In this document: piece by piece, positions 16,475 to 24,507 of the stretch | How the letters are laid out: every line of letters starts with the position of its first letter | Position numbering within the stretch: the stretch's first letter is position 1 | Assembly (NCBI GenBank): GCA_903837345.1 | Contig: CAILUG010000021.1 | Coordinates: forward strand, 1-41,958 | From: an uncultured Gammaproteobacteria bacterium | GTDB taxonomy: Bacteria; Pseudomonadota; Gammaproteobacteria; Pseudomonadales; Pseudohongiellaceae | Direction: 5' to 3' | DNA length: 41,958 bases | Made by a program: the position numbers and the translations under genes | Notes under the pieces: model-generated | Database searches by the model: none | The model's input: the letters and a program-made list of their open reading frames with translations, nothing else | Told to the model about the DNA's origin: nothing

Positions 16475-17956
16475 TTATCTGGGATAGAACACGGGAATCT
16501 TCGCATCAATGTTGACCCACACCGATTTCGGCTCGGTGTACTCATGCATTGCGAAATGACCCATTTCGCGGCCATAGCCTGAATCCTTGATACCACCGAA
16601 GGGTGAGCCGGGGTGGAAACGTTTGTAGCAATTGATCCAGACCATGCCGGCTTCCATGTGGCGTGCCATCAGATGCGCACGCTGCAGATTGTTGGTCCAC
16701 AAACCACCGCCCAGACCGTAAATCGTGTTGTTGGCCATGGCCAGCACTTCTTCGTCATTCCTGAAAGTCGAGACAACCACAAACGGACCGAATACTTCTT
16801 CCTGGCAGACTCGATCACTCTGTTTGTTGGAGCGAACAATAGTCGGCTCCACGAAGCAGCCTTTCTGCAGCTCCGGATTTGCCGGTGCTTTGCCTCCAAG
16901 CAACATCGTACCGCCCTCCTCCTGCGCCACTTTGCAAAAACCCAGCACACGTTCCTGATGCATCTTCGAAGTCAGCGGTCCCATCTCGGTGGTCGGATCC
17001 AGGGGATTGCCAAGCTTGATTGAAGCAGCAAGTTTGACAAATTTTTCCAGAAATTCGTCAGCAATCCTTTCGTGCAACATCAGCCGTGAGCCTGCTATGC
17101 AGGCCTGACCCTGATTGTGGAAGATCGCAAACGCCGAACCATTCACTGCCGCCATCAGGTTGGCATCTTCAAACACGATGTTGGCACCCTTGCCGCCGAG
17201 CTCCAGTTGAATGCGTTTCAGGTTGCCCGCCGAAGCCTGCACAATCTTGCGACCAGTCGCAGTGGAACCAGTGAATGACAGCTTGTCGACACCCATGTGC
17301 TCAGCCAGATACTGGCCGGCGATGTGGCCATAACCAGGAATCACGTTGATTACTCCCGGAGGGAATCCCACTTCACGCGCCAGTTCCGCTACCCGCAGTG
17401 TCGACAGCGGCGTCAGTTCCGCCTGTTTCATCACCACGCAGTTGCCAGCCGCCAGGGCTGGCCCGAGTTTCCAGCTGGTGAACATCAACGGAAAATTCCA
17501 CGGCACCACCTGCCCCACCACGCCCACTGGCACGCGTGTTACGTAGTTGAGAAAGCCGGTATCTACCGGTATTACTGTGCCTTCATTCTTGTCCGTCATG
17601 CCGGCGAAATAACGGAAAGTTGCCACAGTCCGCGCCACATCCAGATTGCGTGTGTCCCGGATGGGATGCCCCGTATCCAGCGTTTCGATCAGCGACAGAT
17701 TGTCCCTGTCCTTCTCAATCGCATCTGCCAGCTTGCCAATCAGCACACCACGATCCGACGGCGACATCGCCGCCCACGCCGGAAACGCCTTGCGAGCTGC
17801 CGCCACTGCCCGATCCACATCAGCATGTTTCGCTTCCGACACTTTGGCCAACAGCGAATTGTCATAAGGATTGAACACATCGAAGGTGCCGCCATCGAGC
17901 GCATCGACAAATTCGTTGTTGATAAACAGTTGTGTCTGGAATTTTGGCTGATTCAT
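16475..17956 (-). CDS. pnpE: Aldehyde dehydrogenase, likely 4-hydroxymuconic semialdehyde dehydrogenase
   Basis: A 493-aa NAD(P)-dependent aldehyde dehydrogenase. The catalytic residues are E252 in LELGGKGANIV and C286 in NQGQACIAGSR. The cofactor region PWNFPL and the FTGST turn (228-232) are also present. Position right after both hydroquinone dioxygenase subunits suggests it oxidises 4-hydroxymuconic semialdehyde to maleylacetate, as PnpE/HapE do; by motifs alone it could be another aromatic or aliphatic aldehyde dehydrogenase. The ATG at 17956 has AGGGG seven bases upstream, and a longer frame is not used. An intrinsic terminator lies between pnpD and this gene. In the cofactor strand the usual K-P after VVM is K-Q. 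Confidence 0.8.
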   Translation of the reverse strand: MNQPKFQTQLFINNEFVDALDGGTFDVFNPYDNSLLAKVSEAKHADVDRAVAAARKAFPAWAAMSPSDRGVLIGKLADAIEKDRDNLSLIETLDTGHPIRDTRNLDVARTVATFRYFAGMTDKNEGTVIPVDTGFLNYVTRVPVGVVGQVVPWNFPLMFTSWKLGPALAAGNCVVMKQAELTPLSTLRVAELAREVGFPPGVINVIPGYGHIAGQYLAEHMGVDKLSFTGSTATGRKIVQASAGNLKRIQLELGGKGANIVFEDANLMAAVNGSAFAIFHNQGQACIAGSRLMLHERIADEFLEKFVKLAASIKLGNPLDPTTEMGPLTSKMHQERVLGFCKVAQEEGGTMLLGGKAPANPELQKGCFVEPTIVRSNKQSDRVCQEEVFGPFVVVSTFRNDEEVLAMANNTIYGLGGGLWTNNLQRAHLMARHMEAGMVWINCYKRFHPGSPFGGIKDSGYGREMGHFAMHEYTEPKSVWVNIDAKIPVFYPR

Positions 17957-18051
17957 GGATAACCCCTGAACAAATACGCGCCTGCGGCGCTCGAAGCAAT
18001 TGCAACCGAACCGCGCCAATCGCAGCCCGGTAGCACTGAAGACAGTTCATG

Positions 18052-18084
18052 AAAAACCCGGCAGCACTTGCGCACTGCCGGGTT
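18052..18084 (-). terminator. Intrinsic terminator between pnpD and pnpE
   Basis: Read on the minus strand, AACCCGGCAG pairs with CTGCCGGGTT (10-bp perfect stem, 10-base loop), followed by TTT of a T5 run. It starts 22 bp after the pnpD stop and ends about 95 bp before pnpE. The form is that of a rho-independent terminator, so pnpE probably receives only part of the pnpCD transcription, or has its own promoter. Confidence 0.8.
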
Positions 18085-18106
18085 GGAAAAATAATGTTGT
18101 TGGTGA

Positions 18107-19102
18107 TTACCAGCGTGAAGCAGTAATCGGGAACGGCTCAAGCTCACCCTTGGCGTACTTCTCTTCCAGCCCAGGCGTGCCGTTTTCCAGCACCATCAGC
18201 ATGGAACGTTTCGGGGAGAACCCCTGGTGACGAATATCAGCCGGCATCGCACACACGTCGCCTGCTTTCATCACGATGCGTCCACGTGGATTGCCGGTGT
18301 TCTTGTCCTGGATATTCCACTGGATTTCATCAGTCAGCTGGATGAACCATTCATTGCGATCATTGCCATGAATCACCGGCAACATGTGTTCTTCGCTGGT
18401 CACGCAGCAAATGCACGCACGTGTGATGGAAGTGAAGGACGGATTCCAGGTCACATCAGCACGTGCAATGTGATCAAACAGGTTGAACGCATGCACCTGG
18501 TCTTCGAAACCCGGCTCGATTTCAATATCCGGCTTGTCGAATTTCATGTCGGCAAAGGCCCGGTTGATCGGATGCCCGGAAGCATCGGAACGCGGCGAGG
18601 TATCGCCCGGCAAGCCCATCATGCGGCGGGCCGGTTCAAAACCGCGAATCAAGGGGCCGGCCGCATCCCTGGTTTTCGGGCCCAGTGGCGAACCGGTTTC
18701 CATCGGCGCCCGCAGCGGATCGTAGCCTTCGTTGATCCAGTTGACGGAAATGGTTTCAAACGCCACTCGCACATCATCAGTGTTGAAGGTTTCCAGGAAA
18801 TCAACGCCGGTATCCCGATGGCCTTTGCTGTAGGTGCCGGCATAGATGTCGACTGTGCCGTAATGGTTCTGGGTGCCGAACACATCATCAAAGAAAATCC
18901 AGCCGTAGAAAAAGCCCCAGCCGATGTCGCGTACCATCGCGCGCAGGAAGCGGTCGACCTCAATGGTGTGTGTGCCTTTCGGCCAGCCGACATGCACAAA
19001 ATACATGTCACGCTCAAAAGTGAAACTGCCGAACTGGAATTTTTTGTAGCCCAGCACCGGATCGGGTGCAGAGGCGATGACTTTCACGCTGGCTATGCTC
19101 AT
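18107..19102 (-). CDS. pnpD: Hydroquinone 1,2-dioxygenase large subunit PnpD/HapD
   Basis: A 331-aa cupin-type iron dioxygenase subunit. With PnpC it opens the ring of hydroquinone to 4-hydroxymuconic semialdehyde. The putative Fe(II) ligands are H245, N247 and E251 in VIHGNDRNEWF and H292 in ADIRHQGF. Their spacing (0, +2, +6, +47) is the same as that recalled for the PnpD structure (H256, N258, E262, H303). The pairing with an 18-kDa subunit gene, the length (about 37 kDa) and the following aldehyde dehydrogenase all agree with the HapCD/PnpCD type II enzyme. It resembles 3-hydroxyanthranilate dioxygenase only in the cupin core. AGAGGAT precedes the ATG; it starts 36 bp after pnpC. A strong terminator follows. 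Confidence 0.88.
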   Translation of the reverse strand: MSIASVKVIASAPDPVLGYKKFQFGSFTFERDMYFVHVGWPKGTHTIEVDRFLRAMVRDIGWGFFYGWIFFDDVFGTQNHYGTVDIYAGTYSKGHRDTGVDFLETFNTDDVRVAFETISVNWINEGYDPLRAPMETGSPLGPKTRDAAGPLIRGFEPARRMMGLPGDTSPRSDASGHPINRAFADMKFDKPDIEIEPGFEDQVHAFNLFDHIARADVTWNPSFTSITRACICCVTSEEHMLPVIHGNDRNEWFIQLTDEIQWNIQDKNTGNPRGRIVMKAGDVCAMPADIRHQGFSPKRSMLMVLENGTPGLEEKYAKGELEPFPITASRW

Positions 19103-19138
19103 GGGAATCCTCTGATGAAATTTGTATGGGTAACCGGA

Positions 19139-19630
19139 TTATTCAAGTACGCAGATCTTGGACCAGCGCTCAACACTTTCGGGGCCGGCGGAAGTCTGGA
19201 TAAGGCAGACTGAAGGCTTGGCAGCCGACAGTTGATACGCCGCGCCTTTCGGCAGCAGTACTTCATGACCGCGGCGGGCGCGCACTCGACCCATGCGCTT
19301 GCCTTTGGGCTCGCCCTTCACCTTGATGGCGCCGGCCTTGTGGGTCGGCTTCTGATCGTCGCCCAGCTGGAAGAAAGTGAATTCGATTTCGCCATCCATC
19401 ACGATCGCAAATTCGTCATGCGGTGCGGTGTACCAGTCTGATTTGCCTTCTGCACGCACTACTTCCGCAGCATATTCGAGGTTGGAGACCACCATTACCC
19501 TTTCATAGGGTTTGGAATTGTTGGCAACTTCGAAAATATTGGAAAAGGCATAGTGGCGCAAATCGTCATTGAGATCGATCGAGCCTTTTTGGTAGGAGTT
19601 CAAAGACCCTACTATTGTTTTGAAACTCAT
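19139..19630 (-). CDS. pnpC: Hydroquinone 1,2-dioxygenase small subunit PnpC/HapC
   Basis: A 163-aa cupin-fold protein (about 18 kDa), the size of the small subunit of the heterotetrameric hydroquinone dioxygenase. It has a cupin barrel pattern (DEFAIVMDGEIEFTFFQL; ...RRGHEVLLPKGAAYQL) but no complete iron-binding His/Glu set, as expected because the metal is in the large subunit. The ATG at 19630 has GAGGGG at good distance. It is the first gene of the pnpCD unit, preceded by a candidate promoter and tandem repeats. It is separated from the upstream PQQ dehydrogenase by 100 bp. Confidence 0.85.
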   Translation of the reverse strand: MSFKTIVGSLNSYQKGSIDLNDDLRHYAFSNIFEVANNSKPYERVMVVSNLEYAAEVVRAEGKSDWYTAPHDEFAIVMDGEIEFTFFQLGDDQKPTHKAGAIKVKGEPKGKRMGRVRARRGHEVLLPKGAAYQLSAAKPSVCLIQTSAGPESVERWSKICVLE

Positions 19631-19661
19631 ATGTTACCCCTCTTGATTGCAGTTTTAAGTC

Positions 19662-19678
19662 GGTTCCGGTGGTTCCGG
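19662..19678. promoter_or_regulatory. Tandem GGTTCCGG repeats before pnpC, candidate operator
   Basis: GGTTCCGG occurs twice with a single base between (19662-19669 and 19671-19678), which also creates the hairpin TCCGG-N5-CCGGA. The site lies just downstream of the predicted -10 box and about 30 bp before the pnpC ATG, a typical place for a repressor to block initiation. No regulator gene is adjacent. The role is inferred. Confidence 0.4.
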
Positions 19679-19689
19679 ATTTAACGCAG

Positions 19690-19718
19690 ATACTATGGAC
19701 AGCCCTGCGGATTGGCAA
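19690..19718 (-). promoter_or_regulatory. Sigma-70-type promoter of pnpCD
   Basis: On the minus strand, TTGCCA (19718-19713; 5 of 6 to TTGACA), a 17-bp spacer, and TAGTAT (19695-19690; 4 of 6 to TATAAT) stand 60 bp upstream of the pnpC ATG. This gives the dioxygenase genes a start separate from the PQQ dehydrogenase upstream. Confidence 0.5.
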
Positions 19719-19730
19719 GGCCGGCAGCGT

Positions 19731-21485
19731 TCAAGGCAAAGCAAATACGTACAAACGGTTTTCTGTCCCGGCTTTCAGGCCCGGCAGCAAGCGCCGCTGG
19801 CTGGCAGTAGTTACTGACGATCCGGTGCTGGCCGCCACATACTGTTTGCCATCCACCGAAAAAGTGATCGGATAACCGGTTACCGAGGAACCCAGGTTAA
19901 CTTCCCATGCCACTTTGCCGGTTTTCTGGTCAAAAGCGCGGAAATTGCCTTCAATATCACCCCCGAACAACAAGCCCCCGGCGGTGGCCACCAGTGACAG
20001 CGCGGTGCCGGGCATGTCGTATTTCCACGCAGTGCGACCGGTCTCGGCGGAAACGGCATAAACCGAGCCGATGCCTTTGGCGCCTGGCGCCAGCTTGTCA
20101 CGGCCGGCAATGCCGTAAAGTGCTTCTGCATCCGGCTTGGCCAGCGTCACGGTGACATCGGAACAGGTATTCTGCAAACCGTAATACATCATGTTGGTAA
20201 GCGGACTGTAGGCACCCGCCCACCAGTTCTTGCCACCGGTCAACGCCGGACACACTTCCGCAGTGTCGCCCTTGGCCTTGAAGGTGGTGGCTGGATTTAC
20301 CGTCACTTCACCGGTTTTTCCATCTATGCCTGCTACCACGTTCTGATGCACGGTTGAGCGTGCCCACAGGAACTTGCCGGTCTTGCGATCCAGCGTATAG
20401 ATGATGCCGGTTTTGCCAGGGATGCCGGTCAGGACTTTGTAGGTCTTGCCTTTTTCAATGTCGGGACTGATCCACTCCACTTCCTTGGGATCGGGTGCTA
20501 CTGCGGTATCGACCAGCAGGCGCTCAAACGGGTGATCAAGATCCCAGTGATCCACAATATGCTGGTAATACCAGACGATGTGGCCGTTATCGGGATTAAT
20601 CGCCAGTGTCGAATTGTGATAGAGATATTTTTTGTCATTGCCGGCCAGCAGGAATTTCGGAGCCGGCGCGGTTACAGATGTACCCATGTAGATCAGATCG
20701 AGCTCCGGATCGTAGCTGGCGGTCATCCAGGAGCCTACATGCCAGCGTGCTTCCCACGGCATGCCGCCCCAGGTATCAACGCCATCGCCTGGCTTCTGGA
20801 TGGTACTCAGACGCCAGAGTTCCTTGCCGGTAACTGCATCATGGGCAGTAATCACGCAGGCATCAGGGCCGCCACTCGGCATGCAGGTGCGGCCTGAAAT
20901 GACCTTGCCCTTGATGATCACCGGCCCTGCGCTTTGCTGGGCCGGGTGTTTGCGATAATCAAGAATCTGGGTTTGCCATTTTTGCTGACCCGTGTGCGCA
21001 TCGAGACCAACCAGGAAGTCATCGTTGCTGGGGAAAATGATGGTGTCACCGAAGATGGCGAGCGAGCGCTTGGTTTCATAGGCCTGAATGTAATCGCCGA
21101 TGTCTTCAGGAATCTTGCGACGGTGCTCCCACAGCTGTTTGCCACTCTTTGCATCATGGGCACTGACCACATCACCCGGGTGCGGCATGTAGAGCACGCC
21201 ATCATAGACCAGCGGAGTGCCTTCCTGGATCGAGCCTTTGTTGAGCGGCATGCTCCAGACCAGCTTCAGCTGGTTGGCGTTGCTGCCATCAATTTGTTTG
21301 AGGGGGCTGTAACCCCAGGAATTCAGTGTCCGACGCCACATCAGCCAGTCACCGTCTGCCGGCTGTTCCAGCATCGCCTGGGTAACCGGCACAAAAGCAT
21401 GTGATTGGGCTTGCACAGTCCGCACCATAAACGCGCAGGCCAGCACCAGTGAGAGCACAGGCAATGCAGACGGTTTGAATGCCAT
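19731..21485 (-). CDS. PQQ-dependent (quinoprotein) dehydrogenase, methanol/ethanol family, no heme domain
   Basis: A 584-aa periplasmic eight-bladed propeller enzyme with a signal peptide (hydrophobic 9-22, cut near VQA-QS). Seven repeats of the tryptophan-docking type can be read, for example AHDAKSGKQLW, GLDAHTGQQKW, AHDAVTGKELW, TLDRKTGKFLW and AFDQKTGKVAW. WDLDHPF in the middle carries the likely catalytic Asp. The vicinal Cys-Cys of methanol dehydrogenase is absent; instead a spaced pair GRTCMPSGGPDAC is seen, as in some aromatic-alcohol or polyglycol dehydrogenases of this family. No CxxCH is present, so a separate cytochrome must take the electrons. ATG at 21485 has GGGGAA upstream. 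The substrate is unknown; its place before pnpCD hints at an aromatic alcohol. PQQ synthesis genes are not in the window. Confidence 0.83.
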   Translation of the reverse strand: MAFKPSALPVLSLVLACAFMVRTVQAQSHAFVPVTQAMLEQPADGDWLMWRRTLNSWGYSPLKQIDGSNANQLKLVWSMPLNKGSIQEGTPLVYDGVLYMPHPGDVVSAHDAKSGKQLWEHRRKIPEDIGDYIQAYETKRSLAIFGDTIIFPSNDDFLVGLDAHTGQQKWQTQILDYRKHPAQQSAGPVIIKGKVISGRTCMPSGGPDACVITAHDAVTGKELWRLSTIQKPGDGVDTWGGMPWEARWHVGSWMTASYDPELDLIYMGTSVTAPAPKFLLAGNDKKYLYHNSTLAINPDNGHIVWYYQHIVDHWDLDHPFERLLVDTAVAPDPKEVEWISPDIEKGKTYKVLTGIPGKTGIIYTLDRKTGKFLWARSTVHQNVVAGIDGKTGEVTVNPATTFKAKGDTAEVCPALTGGKNWWAGAYSPLTNMMYYGLQNTCSDVTVTLAKPDAEALYGIAGRDKLAPGAKGIGSVYAVSAETGRTAWKYDMPGTALSLVATAGGLLFGGDIEGNFRAFDQKTGKVAWEVNLGSSVTGYPITFSVDGKQYVAASTGSSVTTASQRRLLPGLKAGTENRLYVFALP

Positions 21486-21593
21486 GGAATTCCCCTGAAA
21501 AATGAATGCCTGTTGTTGTTCTGGCCTGATCGAATCTAGCAAAGCTGTTCCGGGCTGTCACGAGCAAAGACTGTGCAAATTACCGATGCTTCT

Positions 21594-21621
21594 TGGACAA
21601 TGCCGGCTATGGCCTTACTAT
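21594..21621 (+). promoter_or_regulatory. Sigma-70-type promoter of rapA
   Basis: TGGACA (5 of 6 to TTGACA), a 16-bp spacer and TACTAT (4 of 6) end 29 bp before the rapA ATG. No ribosome-binding site of note follows. Also in this divergent region, AGCAAAG occurs twice 25 bp apart (21538 and 21563), of unclear meaning. Confidence 0.45.
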
Positions 21622-21650
21622 AGCTGCTATTCGTTTGCATCCACCAAGCC

Positions 21651-24380
21651 ATGCCAGAATTTGCAGTCGGTCAACGATTTTTGAGTGATGCAGAACCCGA
21701 ACTCGGGTTGGGTATCATCACTGAAATTGAATTTCGCACACTCAGCCTCAGCTTTCCTGCCACGCAGAGCATGCGTCGCTATGCCCATGCCAACGCCCCG
21801 CTCACCCGCATCATCTTTGAAGTGGGTGAAGTGCTGCGGGATGCGTCCGGCAATGAAGCAGTGGTATTGGGCACCAACGAGCGCGAAGGGTTGCTGTTCT
21901 ACCTCGTCCGCCTTCATCATTCAGGCGATGAGCTCACCCTTTGTGAAATCGAACTGTCACCGCTGCTCAATCTGAGCCAGCCGTTGAAACGCCTGCTGAC
22001 CGGCCGTCTGGAAACCGCTGCCTGGTTCCAGTTGCGGCGCTCGGCACTGGCGGCGCAAAGTTTCATCGAAAGTTCGCCTTTGCTGGGGTTATGCAGCGGT
22101 CGCACGGAATTGTTGCAACACCAACTGTATATCGCCAATGAAGTTTCACGCCGTCCGGCACCGCGGGTTTTGTTGTGTGATGAAGTGGGTCTCGGCAAAA
22201 CCATTGAAGCCTGCCTGATCCTGCAGCAGCAATTGTGGAGTGGCCTGGTATCGCGAGTACTGGTGTTGTTGCCGGAATCCCTCATTCATCAGTGGCTGGT
22301 GGAATTGCTGCGCCGTTTCAACCTGCGTTTCACGATTCTCGATGAAGAGCGCTGCCGCGCACTGACCGAAGTGAATCCCGACAATCCGTTCGAGAGTGAA
22401 CAACTGGTGTTGTGCAGCCGCGAATTCATGGCTGGCAGCTCAAAGTGGCGCGATATCGCTCTCAATACCGATTGGGATTTGCTGATCGTGGATGAAGCCC
22501 ACCATTTGCTGATCGGAACCGGCAATCCGGACCACAGCCAATATGCACTGGTGAAACAATTCGCCGGCAAAGTCCCGGGTGTGCTGCTGTTGACGGCAAC
22601 GCCTGACCAGAGTGGCACTGAAAGCCATTTCGCCCTGCTGTCACTGCTGGATCCCCAGCGCTTCCATGATCTCGACGCATTCAAGGCAGAACAGCAGAAC
22701 TATCGCGCACTCGCTGCCAGGCTGGAAGCGTTGACGGAAGGTGATGAAGCCGAACTCAATGATCTGCTGGACCGTCACGGTACCGGCCGCATAGTATTCC
22801 GCAATACGCGCCGCACTGTCAGCGGATTTCCTGAACGTGAACTGCACGCTTGGCCACTGCCGGTGCCGGAACTCTATCAGGGACTGGAAGTTGCGCAGCA
22901 ACCTGAGCGCAACTTCCTGCATGATGAAAGCTGGGTACGCCAGGATCCGCGGGTCGCCTGTCTCTATCAGCTGTTGCAACGATTGCAAGGCAGCAAATTG
23001 CTGGTGATTTGTCACCGCCGTTCCACCGCCGAACAAATCGAAGCGTGGCTGCGACTCACCCAGGGCATACGCAGTGCCGTGTTCCACGAAGGTCTCAGCC
23101 TGGTGGAACGTGATCGTGCCGCCGCCTATTTTGCCGATACCGAAGCCGGAGCCCAGGCACTGGTATGTTCAGAAATCGGCAGTGAGGGCCGCAATTTCCA
23201 GTTCTGCCAGCATTTGCTGTTGTTTGACCTGCCGCAGAATCCGGACTTGCTGGAACAGCGCATCGGTCGTCTCGACCGCATCGGCCAACAACAGCGCATT
23301 CATCTGCATGTGCCCTATCTGACCGGCACTGCGCAGGAAGTATTGTTCCGCCTGCACTTCACCACGCTTGGCCTGATCCAGCGACCCAACCCGGTGGCTG
23401 CCAGAGTATGCATGCAGCTGGCGGAACCCATGCAAGCTGCATTGCATGCGCCCGCAGACCAGGCACTGACCCAAAGCCTGTTGCAACAGGCCGATGCACT
23501 CAACCGGCAGCTGCTCGAACAACACGCTGCGGGCCGCGACAAATTGCTGGAGCTCAATTCGTGCCGGCCACAAGCGGCTGCCAGACTGCTGAAAGCAATC
23601 CAGTCACTGGAAAACGAAGCTTCACCGCGCCAGTTCCTGCGCAACGTGTTCGCCAGTTATGGTCTCGACAATGAAGAGAACAGCAATGGCACCTGGGTGG
23701 TGACACCCGGCGCCGACATGCTGGTCAGCTCTTTCCCCTCCATCCCGGATGACGGTCTCACCTTTACCCTCAATCGGCCGTTGGCGCTCAAACGTGATGA
23801 CCTGCCGTTTGTGAATTGGCTGCATCCGATGTTGCTGCAGAGTGTGGATCTGGTGCTGCAGGACCATAGCGGCAAGGCCACCGTCGGCATCCTGCGTGAC
23901 AAGCGTCTGCCTGCCGGCTCACTGGTGCTGGAAAGCCTGTATCGGGTGACAGTTTCCGGCCCGGCTCGTCTGCAAACCAAGCGCTGGTTTCCGCTCACCA
24001 CGCTCAGGGCCGTGGTTGACAACCAGAAGCGCAGCATTGGCAAGTCGCTCACGCCGGAATTGCTGGACAAGCAAAGTGAACCCTTGCCCAAGATACAATT
24101 GCGGACCCTGTTGCAGCAGCGCGAAACCATAGAATTACTGGCGCGACTATGCCAGAAGGTAGCGGAAAAACAGCTGCCGGAACTGATTGCCGCCCGCACT
24201 ACCACCATGCAGCAACATCTTGATGACGAAATTGCCCGCCTGACAGCCCTGCAAGCCATCAATCCGCAGGTGAAAGACAGTGAAATAGTGTATTTGCAGT
24301 TACAGCGCTCCCAGCTCACCCGCTGCATCGCCGACGCCCGCCTGCATCTGGAAGCCCTGCGCTTGCTGGTGGTGCTCTAA
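21651..24380 (+). CDS. rapA: RNA polymerase-associated protein RapA (HepA), SWI2/SNF2 ATPase
   Basis: A 909-aa ATPase that binds RNA polymerase and helps recycle stalled or post-termination enzyme. The N-terminal tandem Tudor-like part starts MPEFAVGQRFLSDAEPELGL. It is followed by Walker A DEVGLGKT (177-184), LLTATPDQSGTESHFALL, DEAH (281-284), and the second RecA lobe with SEIGSEGRNFQFCQHLLLFD and QRIGRLDRIGQ. E. coli RapA is 968 aa, so this is a slightly short but complete member. The ATG at 21651 fits the family start. It is divergent from the PQQ dehydrogenase and followed after 127 bp by the M16C protease. Confidence 0.95.
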   Translation: MPEFAVGQRFLSDAEPELGLGIITEIEFRTLSLSFPATQSMRRYAHANAPLTRIIFEVGEVLRDASGNEAVVLGTNEREGLLFYLVRLHHSGDELTLCEIELSPLLNLSQPLKRLLTGRLETAAWFQLRRSALAAQSFIESSPLLGLCSGRTELLQHQLYIANEVSRRPAPRVLLCDEVGLGKTIEACLILQQQLWSGLVSRVLVLLPESLIHQWLVELLRRFNLRFTILDEERCRALTEVNPDNPFESEQLVLCSREFMAGSSKWRDIALNTDWDLLIVDEAHHLLIGTGNPDHSQYALVKQFAGKVPGVLLLTATPDQSGTESHFALLSLLDPQRFHDLDAFKAEQQNYRALAARLEALTEGDEAELNDLLDRHGTGRIVFRNTRRTVSGFPERELHAWPLPVPELYQGLEVAQQPERNFLHDESWVRQDPRVACLYQLLQRLQGSKLLVICHRRSTAEQIEAWLRLTQGIRSAVFHEGLSLVERDRAAAYFADTEAGAQALVCSEIGSEGRNFQFCQHLLLFDLPQNPDLLEQRIGRLDRIGQQQRIHLHVPYLTGTAQEVLFRLHFTTLGLIQRPNPVAARVCMQLAEPMQAALHAPADQALTQSLLQQADALNRQLLEQHAAGRDKLLELNSCRPQAAARLLKAIQSLENEASPRQFLRNVFASYGLDNEENSNGTWVVTPGADMLVSSFPSIPDDGLTFTLNRPLALKRDDLPFVNWLHPMLLQSVDLVLQDHSGKATVGILRDKRLPAGSLVLESLYRVTVSGPARLQTKRWFPLTTLRAVVDNQKRSIGKSLTPELLDKQSEPLPKIQLRTLLQQRETIELLARLCQKVAEKQLPELIAARTTTMQQHLDDEIARLTALQAINPQVKDSEIVYLQLQRSQLTRCIADARLHLEALRLLVVL

Positions 24381-24507
24381 GCCCTGGCGGGGTTATTGGC
24401 GGCAGTCATTGCAAATCATCCATACGACCTCATTTACTATGCTGCCAAAGGCTCCTAGCATGAGCCAAAATTGATCGTTGTCCCTTTCGGATCCAGGATT
24501 CCTACCC

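Noticed and set aside
18227-19213. Open frame of 328 codons opposite pnpD
   Set aside because: Antisense shadow; pnpD has the full set of iron ligands and a ribosome-binding site.
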